From Pyxidicoccus caerfyrddinensis (lineage in GTDB: Bacteria; Myxococcota; Myxococcia; Myxococcales; Myxococcaceae): DNA of 64,000 bases. The stretch is from assembly GCF_010894405.1 (NCBI RefSeq), contig NZ_JAAIYA010000032.1:78190-142189 (forward strand), in the 5' to 3' direction. Both the position numbers and the translations under genes were made by a program. Shown in pieces: positions 45,784 to 55,188 of this stretch (position 1 is the first letter of the stretch; the number at the start of each line of letters is the position of its first letter). The notes beneath the pieces are model-generated. The model was not told where the DNA came from, did not search any database, and saw nothing but the letters and a program-made list of their open reading frames with translations.

Positions 45784-48372
45784 CTACGGCGGGGACGGCA
45801 GGCCCAGCACCGACTCCGGCACGGTGAAGCGCGCGCGCAGGCCGTTCATCCGAATCTGGTCCAGCCACGCCCGGGCCTCCTGCACGCCCAGCCCCCGACG
45901 CAGGAGGGTGAAGAAGAGGTGGCAGAACTCGTCCGGCAGGCTGTTGGCGAACGTCACCGGGTCGTCGTCGCCAATGGCCACCAGTACGGGGCCGCCCTCC
46001 GGCATGGGCTGGCCCGGCAGCGGCTGCAGGCGGAAGAGGGGATGGCTCTCGAGGGGCACGTCCCCGATGAGCATGTTGCTGGAGGGGTTGGCCTCCACGG
46101 TGATGCCCAGCCGCGCGAAGAGCCGCCGCAGGAAGCGCTGGGCCTCGTGCAGCATTCCGAGCTCGGCGGTGTCCACCACCACCTCCTCGGGGATCTGCCC
46201 CCGCACGTAGATGCCCGGGTCCGTCAGGTAGAGGAAGAGCAAGTCCCTCGCGCTGCCCCTGACGCGCGGGAGCGAGGCGCCGAGCATGAATGGGTAGTGC
46301 GCCATGTCCAGGAGGAACCCGGGGGAGTGGCGCAGCTGCCTCGCGAGGATGAGCTCCTCCACGTTCCAGTAGGAGTCGCCGTAGATGTCGCGCGCCAGCC
46401 GGTCGATGCGGCCGTGCAGCCAGTCCACGCGGCCCGCCTCGCCCCGCATGTCCCCGGCGCGGTAGCGGACCAGCTCCCAGAGCAGGTCGTCCAGCAGCTC
46501 CTCCCGGGGCTGCCAGATGGAGGGCGCGGTCTCCGCCCAGAGCGCCGGTTCCAGCGCGAGCGCGAAGGCGTGGCCCATCCGGTCTCCCGGCTGGAGCGCG
46601 CCGAACTCAATGGGCTCGTGCATGCGGCGCAGCCCCTCCGCCAGTCGCCGGAAGTCCTCGCCCGCGTGCAGTGTCAGCCGGAAGGGGGGAATCCGCGCAT
46701 AGGGGGCCAGCAGCCGGGCCGCCTCGCGCGACGTCTCGCGCAGGCGCTCGAAGAGCGGCAGGAAGACCCAGGTGGGGATGGCCAGCTCCAGGTTGCAGGT
46801 GTCCATGCCGCGCAGATAGATGAGCAGCTCCGGATGGCGGTGCAGGGCGCGCTCGATGGCCACCACCTCGTAGTGGCGCCGCTGGTAGTAGCTGCCGAAG
46901 CGGCAGCCGTAGACCATGTCGGTCGGGTCCGCGTAGCGCATCCTTCCGATGCTCCGCGCCTCCCGGTCCTCCGCCTTCACGAAGTGCAGCATCAGGCCCC
47001 GCTCGGGCCCGCCCGGGGCCGGCGGGCCCGGGGCGGTGGCGATGTCCCGGACGAGCTGGCGGTTGAGGTGCCAGTGCCGCTCCGGCGCGGTGCGGACCTC
47101 GAGCGACTTGAGCGGCAGCCCGCGTGACTCCAGGGCGAGCGCCGAGCTCATCAACACCCGCGTGTCCATGTCCAGGCGCAGCGCGGAGATGCGCGCGTAG
47201 TGGATGGTGAACCAGTCCAGCCCGGCCGTCCCCGGCTGCTGGACGAGGTGGCGGTAGGTGAGGTTGCGGATGCGCTCGTACTGCCAGAAGAGCCGCGCGA
47301 AGTGATCATCTTCCGGGTGCTCCAGGATGAAGGCCAGCGCGCGGGCCGCCAGTCGCGTCTCCGGCAGCGCCCCCTGCCGCATGCTGAACCACGCGTACAG
47401 CGGGTCCGCGCTCCGGATGTCCTCCAGGGATTCGGGCCGCCGTGCGCTGGCATCCGGGGTGAGGCCCAGCGACTGCTGCAGGCGGCGGAGCACGGGGCGC
47501 AATTGCACGTGGCTCACCGGGTCCCGTCCCTCCGACAGCGCGGCCAGGGCCTTCAGGTGCCGCGTGGCATCCGCGCCGCGCGCGGCGAGCTTCCTCACGA
47601 AGGGGATGAAGGCGGGCACGCCGTTCCGCTCCACCAGCCCCAGGTCCAGATGCCAGAGGAAGGAGGCGAGGGTGAGCCGCGTCAGGGCCGCGGTGACGAG
47701 CCAGTCCAGGAAGGCTCGCGGTGAGCCGAAGGGAACGCCGCCGCGGGAGCCGAGCTTCGCCGCTGGAGGCGCACGGGGGCCGATGCGGGCCATGAGGTGC
47801 GTCCACAGCCACTCGAAGGGGACGGCCGCGCCCAGGTGCAGGTGGGCCTGGGCGATGCCCTCCTCCTGGAAGAAGTGCCCCAGGTGGGCCGTGCCCAGGC
47901 TGATGAAGTCCGTGGTGGGCTCTGTCCTGCTCTCCGCGGCCGTGGCGGCGATGAGCAGGTCCGGCGGGAGCACGAGGGAAATCCAGCGCCAGCGCTCCGC
48001 CAGCCGCTCGATGGACTGCTCGCCGCCGTGAGACAGCGTCACCTGGTGTCCGAGCGCGAGCAGGTGCTTGTGCGCGACGTGTATCAGGATGGCCTCCAGG
48101 GGCAGCTTCCGGTCCCCCTCTGGGGAGAGCTCCACCGAGAGCTCGAACCAGGCGTGCTCGCGAATCTGCCGGAGCACCTCCAGGGACAGCCCGCGCGAGA
48201 TGGGCCGCAGCCTGTCGATGAGGGCATCCGCGAGCCGCTGTGAATCCCCGGAGTAGAGCCCGTGCGCGTTGCGCACCAGCGCGGACAGCGACAGCTCGAA
48301 GGACAGCGCGGACGTGAAGGGCCAGGAGAGGACCTCCGCTTCGAGGTGGGGCGTGTTCGCGACGGTGGTCAT
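45784..48372 (-). CDS. rdrB: RADAR component B: divergent adenosine deaminase
   Basis: This 862-residue protein is a highly expanded adenosine-deaminase-fold enzyme. The zinc site is readable across its length: HLH (H177, H179) in QAHLHLGAAV, the catalytic HAGE (H569, E572), RMGHA after it, and SSNMLIG...HPLFRL ending in the metal-binding GDDDP (D802-804). Known ADAs are ~350 residues; large divergent forms of this size paired with a KAP-like ATPase are RdrB of RADAR, which deaminates adenosine in RNA or nucleotides during phage infection. It starts 15 bp after rdrA, so it is co-transcribed. Both the pairing and the order match RADAR. There is no signal peptide. Confidence 0.9.
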   Translation of the reverse strand: MTTVANTPHLEAEVLSWPFTSALSFELSLSALVRNAHGLYSGDSQRLADALIDRLRPISRGLSLEVLRQIREHAWFELSVELSPEGDRKLPLEAILIHVAHKHLLALGHQVTLSHGGEQSIERLAERWRWISLVLPPDLLIAATAAESRTEPTTDFISLGTAHLGHFFQEEGIAQAHLHLGAAVPFEWLWTHLMARIGPRAPPAAKLGSRGGVPFGSPRAFLDWLVTAALTRLTLASFLWHLDLGLVERNGVPAFIPFVRKLAARGADATRHLKALAALSEGRDPVSHVQLRPVLRRLQQSLGLTPDASARRPESLEDIRSADPLYAWFSMRQGALPETRLAARALAFILEHPEDDHFARLFWQYERIRNLTYRHLVQQPGTAGLDWFTIHYARISALRLDMDTRVLMSSALALESRGLPLKSLEVRTAPERHWHLNRQLVRDIATAPGPPAPGGPERGLMLHFVKAEDREARSIGRMRYADPTDMVYGCRFGSYYQRRHYEVVAIERALHRHPELLIYLRGMDTCNLELAIPTWVFLPLFERLRETSREAARLLAPYARIPPFRLTLHAGEDFRRLAEGLRRMHEPIEFGALQPGDRMGHAFALALEPALWAETAPSIWQPREELLDDLLWELVRYRAGDMRGEAGRVDWLHGRIDRLARDIYGDSYWNVEELILARQLRHSPGFLLDMAHYPFMLGASLPRVRGSARDLLFLYLTDPGIYVRGQIPEEVVVDTAELGMLHEAQRFLRRLFARLGITVEANPSSNMLIGDVPLESHPLFRLQPLPGQPMPEGGPVLVAIGDDDPVTFANSLPDEFCHLFFTLLRRGLGVQEARAWLDQIRMNGLRARFTVPESVLGLPSPP

Positions 48373-48387
48373 GGCCGTGGCCCGTCG

Positions 48388-50886
48388 CTAGTGGGCGTGC
48401 GTGGGGCGTGGAGGGGGAGGGGGCTTCCGGCGGGAGGGCTGCCGCGCTTCGGCTCGCTGTCGCGCTTCTGCTCTCCGCGGCGCTCCTGCTCCCTGGAGTT
48501 GCGTGTCGACCCTCCGCAGGAGCCGCTTCGGGCTGAGCTTCAGGTCCGGAGGTTTGACTTCCTCCAGGGCCCGCTCGGCGCGCTTCAGCCGGGCGGTTCT
48601 CAGCTTGTGCGTCGGGGGCTGCTTCTTCTTGCCGAGCATGGCGCGCCGGAGCTCATCGATGACGTCAGGGGGCAGCCCCGATTCGGGCTCCGCCAGGAGG
48701 AGCAGCCTCTCGTCGAACCACTCCAGGAACGCCTGCTCATGCACCGTCCGCGACGCTTTCGACCGGAGATTCCTGTACGTGAGGGCGCAGTCCTTCAGCG
48801 CGCCCTGCCAGGAGCCGGGCTCTTCATCCGGCTTCCGGACGTCCTTGTGTGCCCACACGAGGCCGTGCAGGAAGAGGGCAAGCAGTCCTTCCAGTTCGTG
48901 ACGCTGACTCTTCCCCTGGGCCAGTGTCGCGCCCAGCCGCTGGTTCCAGTACGAGTTGAAGTACGCGGCATGCCTGGCGCCGACCCAGTCCGGGGTGGGC
49001 CAGCTGAACGGCACGTACAGCACCCCGGAGGCGAGCTCCACCGGAACGAAGACTCGCACGTGCGGAGCCACGAGCCCGTCCATCTGGAACTGCCCCTCCA
49101 GCTCGGGCCGGCACTCCACCGCGTCTCCCGCATCCGCCGCGACATCGATGGCCAGGAGGAGCAACGCCGTCAGGTGGTCCGGGGCTTCGCGCGGGAAGTC
49201 CCCGTGGGCCTTCCAGGCGAAGTCGGTGGCGGTGCTGAACTCGTAGCGCAGGTTGACGTCCTGCTCGAACCGGAGGTGGCGGGAGTGGAGGTGGCCTCGC
49301 TGCCGGATGGGTGATTTCAACGCCACCCGCAGCCTGTTCTTCCAGGTGCGGCCATCGTCGCTGACGAGCGGGAACTGGACGGCATGCCGCAGGCCCCGGT
49401 CGGACAGGCGGGAGAAGGCCTGGTTCTCGATGGCATCGTGCCAGAGGACATGGGCCAGCTCCGGCTGCGTCAGCTTCTCGTGCTTCCCGGTCTCCCGCAC
49501 CAGAGCCTGCTCGAGGTTGCGCAGGCGCCGGAAGTACTCGGGAAGCGACACCTGCAGGTGGGGATGGTCGTGGAACCGGCGCAGGAATGCGCCCAGGTGC
49601 AGGTACTTGCCCTCTATCCCTCCGAGCCATTGCTGCTCGAGCAGTCTCGCGTCGGTCTCCGCGGCGGGCGCCGGCTCCGCTTGAAGCAGCGTCGCATGGA
49701 GGAGGCGGAGGAGGTGATGGAGGCGTACGTCCGGCGCCAGGGGCTGGAGCGAGAAGCGCTGTCCGGGAGGGATGACCCGGTCATAGGCCTGCACGGCGAG
49801 CTCGTGCGCGGAGGGGCGCGAGTCCAGTGACTGGAACTCGCTCCGGTTGACGCCTCCGCTGCCGAGCCCCCCGCGCATCAGGCCGTGGTGGGAGACGCGG
49901 AGCATCTTGACGAACAGGCGGGATTGGCCCGTCAGCATGAACACGAGCTGCGGGTGCCAGAGGAAGCGCACCAATTCCAGCACCTCCACGCAGCGGTTCG
50001 GATTCATGTCCACGTCGTCGATGGGCAGCACGAGCCGCGCCCGGCCCTTGATGGTGCGGGGGAACTGCTGGCTGGCGTACCTGACGACCGCGCTCACGAA
50101 GGCGCGCCATTTGACCACCACGTCGTGCCGCGAGCGCTCGGCCTGGGTGAGCTCTTCCGCGAAGGACTCCGGGTCCAGGCCCCCCCGGCGCTGGTCGAGG
50201 TTGCTCTCCCACCCATAGGCAGCCGCGGTGGCGAACTCGCGCCAGGGCTTGCGCCAGGGTGATTCGTTGCGGGACTCGGGATGCCAGCTCGCGATGGCCT
50301 GGGGCGACGCTCCCTCCAGCGTCCCGGTCGCGAGCTGCTCGAGCAGGTTCGCGAACTCGCAGATGCGGCTGGCAATCCAGGTCAGCAGGGACGCGGTCTG
50401 CGGGAGCGGCTGGAGGTCCAGGGGCTTCAGGGGGATGATCAACCCCGGGTTCGCGTTCTCGACCAGTGCGTCGCTGAAGGTCCTCCCCGCGAGGAGGTAC
50501 CTGAGCGAGCGCTCCTGCTCCTTGTCGTCCGCGGCACCCTGCCTGCTCGAGCCGTCATCGCCCGGCATCCTCTCCGCGCCCGGACATTCGAGTCCTTCCA
50601 TGAGCGAGCGGCGCCAGAGCTCGAGCACCGTGAGCATCACGCTCGTCTTGCCGCTGCCGCGCCCGCCGTGGATGAGCAGGACGTTGGAGGGGCGCTGGAG
50701 GTCCGCCGCCTGCCAGGTGAAGGGGCCCTGCGAGGGGAGGCTGACCGGCGTGCGCTCGACGAACTTGACCATCCATTGGTGGATGAAGCTGGCCACCTTC
50801 CGCTGCTCCGGGTCGAGCTCGCTCCAGCGGTAGGGCTGGGCCTCGGGGCGCGCCGTCGGAAGAATGGTCCTGTCCTGGTCTTCCAT
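48388..50886 (-). CDS. rdrA: RADAR component A: KAP-like P-loop ATPase
   Basis: This 832-residue protein has a KAP/STAND-like P-loop NTPase: Walker A HGGRGSGKTS with K80, and Walker B LVLPIDDVDMN with D290-D291, followed by an arginine-sensor-like MLTGQSRLF. The rest is a long helical region without membrane segments. Sizes, the adjacent giant adenosine deaminase and gene order all match rdrA of RADAR; the two proteins form large ring assemblies in characterised systems. ATG 50886 has a GGGGGG run as ribosome site. The 120 bp upstream of the start should carry the promoter, but I see no consensus boxes. Confidence 0.9.
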   Translation of the reverse strand: MEDQDRTILPTARPEAQPYRWSELDPEQRKVASFIHQWMVKFVERTPVSLPSQGPFTWQAADLQRPSNVLLIHGGRGSGKTSVMLTVLELWRRSLMEGLECPGAERMPGDDGSSRQGAADDKEQERSLRYLLAGRTFSDALVENANPGLIIPLKPLDLQPLPQTASLLTWIASRICEFANLLEQLATGTLEGASPQAIASWHPESRNESPWRKPWREFATAAAYGWESNLDQRRGGLDPESFAEELTQAERSRHDVVVKWRAFVSAVVRYASQQFPRTIKGRARLVLPIDDVDMNPNRCVEVLELVRFLWHPQLVFMLTGQSRLFVKMLRVSHHGLMRGGLGSGGVNRSEFQSLDSRPSAHELAVQAYDRVIPPGQRFSLQPLAPDVRLHHLLRLLHATLLQAEPAPAAETDARLLEQQWLGGIEGKYLHLGAFLRRFHDHPHLQVSLPEYFRRLRNLEQALVRETGKHEKLTQPELAHVLWHDAIENQAFSRLSDRGLRHAVQFPLVSDDGRTWKNRLRVALKSPIRQRGHLHSRHLRFEQDVNLRYEFSTATDFAWKAHGDFPREAPDHLTALLLLAIDVAADAGDAVECRPELEGQFQMDGLVAPHVRVFVPVELASGVLYVPFSWPTPDWVGARHAAYFNSYWNQRLGATLAQGKSQRHELEGLLALFLHGLVWAHKDVRKPDEEPGSWQGALKDCALTYRNLRSKASRTVHEQAFLEWFDERLLLLAEPESGLPPDVIDELRRAMLGKKKQPPTHKLRTARLKRAERALEEVKPPDLKLSPKRLLRRVDTQLQGAGAPRRAEARQRAEARQPSRRKPPPPPRPTHAH

Positions 50887-51006
50887 CGAGCCCCCCAGTC
50901 GCAAGCACCTGCGCCCGCAGTGGCACGCTGGGGGTGATGCAGGGGACTGGCGAGCTGCCCCGGAGGGTACCTGCCCTGGCCGCATGGGCTCCGGCCTTGT
51001 GGCGCC

Positions 51007-52578
51007 TCAGGGGCGCGGCACGGCCGGCGTGCAGAGCGTGCCGTGGGTGAGGCCCGCCAGTCGCTCCCTCAGCACCTGCTCCACCTCGGGGTTGCCCTCG
51101 TCCTGAATCAGCTCCAGGGCGCGCTCCTCCGTCTGGATGGCCTCGTCACAGGCGCCACCGCCCGCCAGCACCATGGCGAAGGTGTCCAGGGCCTGCGTGC
51201 TCCAGGGGGCGAGCGCGACGGCCCACTGCACCAGCGGGAGCGCCTCCGCGAGCCGTCCCTGGGTGACGTAGAGCCAGGCCAGCCCCGTCGCCGCCGGGGC
51301 GCTGCGCGGCTCCAGCTCCAGCGCCTTCTTGTAGGCCGCCTCCTGCTCCGCCGCGTCCCCTCCCAGCGCGGACGCCAGGAGCAGCCAGGCCTCGCTCTCG
51401 TCCGGGTGGGCGGCGACTGCCTCGCGGGCGATGGCGGGCCGCTCGGCTTCGGGGGCCGCGCGCAGCTGGGTGGAGAGGGCGGGCAGCCCCTTGGGGTCCA
51501 ACCGGAGCGCTTCGTCCAGCTCGTCCTGCGACAGCTTGCGCCGGTTCTGGATGAAGGGCTCCCGGTGGGCCATGTGCGCCCCCAGCGCCGCCAGCTTCGC
51601 GCGGATGGCGTGCACGTCCGCGTGCTCGACGACCTCCTCCAGGAAGGCCGTGCCCACGGTGGGCACCGGCACCGTGTGCTCCCGGAAGCGGTGGTGCTTC
51701 AGGTAGTCGAGCAGCACGGCATCGAGTTTCGCGGAGCGCAGCTCGGGCAGCGCCTGGCGCTCGGCCTCGTCGGGCGCGACGCCCTTCGCGAGCAGGGCCT
51801 GATACGCGGCGAGCTCGCGGGGGCGCTCGTGGTAGAGCCAGTGCACGAGCAGCCAGCTCGCCGCGTACATGGTGCCCACCTGTCGGTCGTCCTCGCGCGA
51901 CTCCAGCGATGGCTCCCACGAGAAGACGCGCTGCATCGTCCAGTCCCGCTTCTCCGGACGCGCGCGCACCACCCGGTTCAGCAGCACCGCCATGTCCTGA
52001 ATGGCCTCGATGTGCGGCGCGCCCACCACCGCCGTCTTCCCGTCCTCCGACAGGCGCAGCGTCTCCAGGAACTCGGCCATGCCCTCGGAGAGCCACCGGG
52101 GCTGGCGCAGCAAGGAGTAGGTGCTCAGGAAGTGGGCCAGCTCGTGGTTGAGCCGCGAGGACGAGGCCTTCGACAGCCCCGTGAAGCGCTGCTCCCACGA
52201 GTCGGGCGGGCCCGGCAGGACGATGAGGGCCTCGGTCTCCGAGCGGAAGAAGAAGGCGCGCACGCGCCGGGGGTAGAGGCCCTCGAACTCGTCGGGGTCC
52301 GCGAGGACGTAGACGCGCACCTTCGGCATCGGCCGGCCCAGCGCGTCGGGCCACATCGCGGCGAGGATGGCGACGCGCGTGCGCTCCAGCGCGCCCATCG
52401 CCTTGCGCGCCTCCTCGGGCGGCAGGTCCGTCTCCAGCGTGTAGTGGTCGCTGTCCAGCCGCACCCACGCGCGGCCGCCCTCGGCGGGGCAGCGGGTGAA
52501 GCGGGGGCCCACCACGCAGGCGAGCTGGGACGAGGCGAGGATGGCGAGCAGCGCTCCCATCGCGAGGCCGTGACGCAC
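51007..52578 (-). CDS. Lipoprotein metallopeptidase-like protein with TPR repeats
   Basis: This 523-residue protein has a lipoprotein-like signal (GALLAILASSQLAC; lipobox not perfect). Residues ~40-250 carry a HExxH zinc motif in LNHELAHFLS followed by WLSEGMAEFLE, a DUF1570-like peptidase pattern. The C-terminal ~200 residues are TPR-type helices (SEAWLLLASALGGD, APAATGLAWLYVTQGRLAEALPLV). GTG 52578 is used, with an ATG 18 bases downstream as an alternative. It lies upstream of rdrA on the same strand, but it has no known link to RADAR. Confidence 0.78.
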   Translation of the reverse strand: MRHGLAMGALLAILASSQLACVVGPRFTRCPAEGGRAWVRLDSDHYTLETDLPPEEARKAMGALERTRVAILAAMWPDALGRPMPKVRVYVLADPDEFEGLYPRRVRAFFFRSETEALIVLPGPPDSWEQRFTGLSKASSSRLNHELAHFLSTYSLLRQPRWLSEGMAEFLETLRLSEDGKTAVVGAPHIEAIQDMAVLLNRVVRARPEKRDWTMQRVFSWEPSLESREDDRQVGTMYAASWLLVHWLYHERPRELAAYQALLAKGVAPDEAERQALPELRSAKLDAVLLDYLKHHRFREHTVPVPTVGTAFLEEVVEHADVHAIRAKLAALGAHMAHREPFIQNRRKLSQDELDEALRLDPKGLPALSTQLRAAPEAERPAIAREAVAAHPDESEAWLLLASALGGDAAEQEAAYKKALELEPRSAPAATGLAWLYVTQGRLAEALPLVQWAVALAPWSTQALDTFAMVLAGGGACDEAIQTEERALELIQDEGNPEVEQVLRERLAGLTHGTLCTPAVPRP

Positions 52579-52620
52579 GTCGGGCTCTCTCTTCTCCGCC
52601 AGGGCCCGAGGGCCCCGGTC

Positions 52621-52646
52621 CGTCAGGTTGGAGCGGGAGCCTGACG
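52621..52646 (-). terminator. Perfect 7-bp hairpin after elaA-like gene
   Basis: CGTCAGG (52621-52627) pairs with CCTGACG (52640-52646) across a 12-base loop. On the minus strand it follows the acetyltransferase stop by 37 bp. A short GGGCCC-rich dyad follows. Confidence 0.55.
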
Positions 52647-52683
52647 CGACCGCCGGCCTCCGACAAGCACCCCCCGTGCGTGC

Positions 52684-53151
52684 TCAGCGACGGGCGGCGC
52701 GGACCATCTCGATGTGGGGGATGCCGTCCTCGTCGTACACGTCGCCCTCCGCGTGGAAGCCGAAGCCCTCGTAGAAGCGCTGGAGGTAGTGCTGGGCGGA
52801 GATGCGAACGTCCGCCGTGGGGAAGTCCGTGTCCAGCCGGGCAAGACCGCGCGCCACCACCTCACGCCCCAGCCCGAGCCCGCGCGCCCGGGGTGACGTC
52901 ACCACGCGGCCGAGGCTCGTGTCTCCGGCGTGCTTCACGCCGGGAGGGAGGATGCGCAGGTAGGCGGCGAGGAAGGGCGCCCCGCCCGCGTCGTCATACG
53001 CGAGCAGGTGGAGCGACGCGGCGTCCAGCCCGTCCACGTCCTGGTAGATGGAGCGCTGCTCCACCACGAACACCTCCTGCCGCAGGGCGAGCAGTGCGTA
53101 CAGCTCGTCGAGCGTCAGCTCCCGGAAGGTCTTCCATTGCCAGCGCGGCAT
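52684..53151 (-). CDS. elaA: ElaA-type GNAT acetyltransferase
   Basis: This 155-residue protein matches ElaA: ELYALLALRQEVFVVEQRSIYQDVDGLD, then LGRVVTSPRARGLGLGREVV (acetyl-CoA pyrophosphate loop), and YLQRFYEGFGFH at the C-terminus. E. coli ElaA is 153 residues. GNAT enzymes transfer acetyl from acetyl-CoA to an amine; ElaA substrates are unknown. The start is the ATG preceding PRWQWKTF. It is divergent from the membrane protein gene at 53335. Confidence 0.9.
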   Translation of the reverse strand: MPRWQWKTFRELTLDELYALLALRQEVFVVEQRSIYQDVDGLDAASLHLLAYDDAGGAPFLAAYLRILPPGVKHAGDTSLGRVVTSPRARGLGLGREVVARGLARLDTDFPTADVRISAQHYLQRFYEGFGFHAEGDVYDEDGIPHIEMVRAARR

Positions 53152-53334
53152 GGGCCCGCGTGTAGCACGGCGGAGGCTCCAGGGGCGCTCCTCGCACACC
53201 GTTCCGCGCACCCGCCGCCCGGTCCGGCCGCCTGCTGCGCGTCCTCCTCAGGGCCTCCGCGGCACTCCTTCGCGGGAGGGTGGGTCCAAGCAGACATGGT
53301 CTTCCGGACGCATCTGGTGTTGAGATTCGCCTTG

Positions 53335-55173
53335 ATGGAAAACCCGGTTACTCCTGTAGAGGCGGCTTCTCCTGTTACCCGCTGGCTGGCGTGGCCGCGA
53401 GTCCTCTGGCTCGCACTGGGTGCGGCGGCGCTGATGTCGCTGACGGTGTTCCAGGTGGGGCTCTTCGGTGACGACTTCATCTACCTGGGCATCCTGTCGG
53501 AGCGGGTGCCGCCGGCGCCGCTCGCCAACCACGCGTTCGACCTGTACCGCTTCATTCCGGGGGACCCGGCCATCACGATGCCGCTGGTGGAGAAGGGCAT
53601 CTTCCCGTGGTGGACGCAGCCGGACCTGAAGCTCGCCTTCTGGCGGCCGCTGAGCAGCGCGACGATGGTGCTGGACCAGGCCCTCTTCGGAGAGAACCCG
53701 GCGGCGTTCCACGTCCACTCCATCCTCTGGTACCTGGCGCTGGTGGGCGTGTTCGCGCTGCTGATGCGGCGCACGCTGGCCGGGGCGGTGGGGGCGGTGG
53801 CGCTGCTGCTCTTCGCCATCGACGACTCGCACGCGGTGCCGGTGGGCTGGTGGTGCAACCGCAACGCGGTGGTGGCCACGCTGCCGGCGCTGGTGGGCCT
53901 GTGGCTGCACATGGAGTGGCGCGAGCACGGCCGCCGGTGGGCCGCGCCCCTGTCGGTGCTGGCATACGCGCTGGGGCTCGCGGGCGGGGAGACGGCGCTG
54001 GGCGTCCTCGCGTACGTGCTCGCCTACGAATTGCTGGGCGCGAAGGGGCCGTGGCGGCAGCGGCTGTGGTCGGTGGCGCCCGCGACGGTGCTCGCGCTGG
54101 GCTACCTGGCCCTCTACAAGAAGCTGGGCTACGGCTCCTTCGGCTCGGACCTGTACGTGGACCCGTTGTCGCAGCCGGTGGCGTGGCTGGCCGTGGCGGC
54201 GGTGCGCATCCCCGCCATGCTCTGGGGGCTGCTGCTGAGCGTCTCCACGGAGCTCACCATCCAGTCCGAGGGTGGGGATGGGTTCGTCATCGGCGTGGGC
54301 CTCTTCGCCGCCGCGCTGGTGGGCGGGATGCTGCGCGCGGTGTGGCCGTACCTGTCGGCGGACGAGCGCCGGCACTCGCGTTGGCTGCTGGCCGGGGCCT
54401 TCCTGTCGCTCTTGCCGGTGGCCTCCACCATCCAGGGCGACCGGCTGCTGCTGGTGCCGAGCGTGGGTGGCGCCGCCATCATCTCCCTGGTGCTGACGCA
54501 CGTCTGGCGCAACCGGGCGCGGTCCACGGGGTGGCGTGTGCTCACCGGGGCCGCGGGCCTGCTGGCCGTCACGCACGTCCTGATGGCGCCCGTGGGCTGG
54601 TACACCGTCAACAGCGCGCTGGCGCGCATGACGGGGAGCGTGGAGCGCGTCTACGCGCAGCTGAAGCACGACCTGGACGTGGCGGCGCTGCCCGGCCAGC
54701 GCGTGGCGGTGCTGACGCTGCCGAACCCGAATCTGTCCCTCTACACGTCCATTGCCTGGTGGGCGCGCGGCAACGTGCTGCCCCGGGCGTGGTGGACGCT
54801 GTCCTACGCCACCGAGATGCCCACGCTCACCCGGACGGGCCCCAACTCGCTGGAGCTGGCGCTGAAGCGTGACCGGTACTTCGAGACCCTCTACGAGCGC
54901 GTCCACCGCGGCGCGCGCTTCATGCTGAAGCAGGGCGACGAGGTGAAGCTCGACGGCATGACGGCGAAGGTGATGGAGGTGGATGCCCGCGGCATCAAGC
55001 GCGTGGCCTACACCTTCGACGTGCCGCTGGAGGACCCGTCGCTGGTGCTGCTGCAGTGGAAGGACCGCGGCCTGCGGCGGGTGGTCCTTCCGCCCCTGGG
55101 CACGCCGGTGGTGCTGGACTACGGCGCCCTGCCCACGCCGGGCTCGGCGAGCGCGGTCAGCAGTCCCCCGTGA
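53335..55173 (+). CDS. Large polytopic membrane protein, glycosyltransferase-like
   Basis: This ~612-residue protein has an N-terminal transmembrane helix (RVLWLALGAAALMSLTVF), then a periplasmic segment with GDDFIYLG and FWRPLSSATMVLDQALFG. About ten hydrophobic helices follow to ~residue 460, and a soluble C-terminal domain ends it. The GDD after the first helix and the overall layout resemble GT-C/PMT-like glycosyltransferases, which use lipid-linked sugars, but the match is only general. ATG 53335 is used; an ATG at 53296 is possible. It ends 15 bp from the convergent M48 gene. Confidence 0.7.
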   Translation: MENPVTPVEAASPVTRWLAWPRVLWLALGAAALMSLTVFQVGLFGDDFIYLGILSERVPPAPLANHAFDLYRFIPGDPAITMPLVEKGIFPWWTQPDLKLAFWRPLSSATMVLDQALFGENPAAFHVHSILWYLALVGVFALLMRRTLAGAVGAVALLLFAIDDSHAVPVGWWCNRNAVVATLPALVGLWLHMEWREHGRRWAAPLSVLAYALGLAGGETALGVLAYVLAYELLGAKGPWRQRLWSVAPATVLALGYLALYKKLGYGSFGSDLYVDPLSQPVAWLAVAAVRIPAMLWGLLLSVSTELTIQSEGGDGFVIGVGLFAAALVGGMLRAVWPYLSADERRHSRWLLAGAFLSLLPVASTIQGDRLLLVPSVGGAAIISLVLTHVWRNRARSTGWRVLTGAAGLLAVTHVLMAPVGWYTVNSALARMTGSVERVYAQLKHDLDVAALPGQRVAVLTLPNPNLSLYTSIAWWARGNVLPRAWWTLSYATEMPTLTRTGPNSLELALKRDRYFETLYERVHRGARFMLKQGDEVKLDGMTAKVMEVDARGIKRVAYTFDVPLEDPSLVLLQWKDRGLRRVVLPPLGTPVVLDYGALPTPGSASAVSSPP

Positions 55174-55188
55174 CGTCGGTGCGCGGGC

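Noticed and set aside
51007..52578. TPR metallopeptidase as a RADAR accessory gene
   Set aside because: It is secreted (lipoprotein signal), carries HExxH and TPRs, and is separated by 120 bp; known accessory proteins are small membrane proteins.
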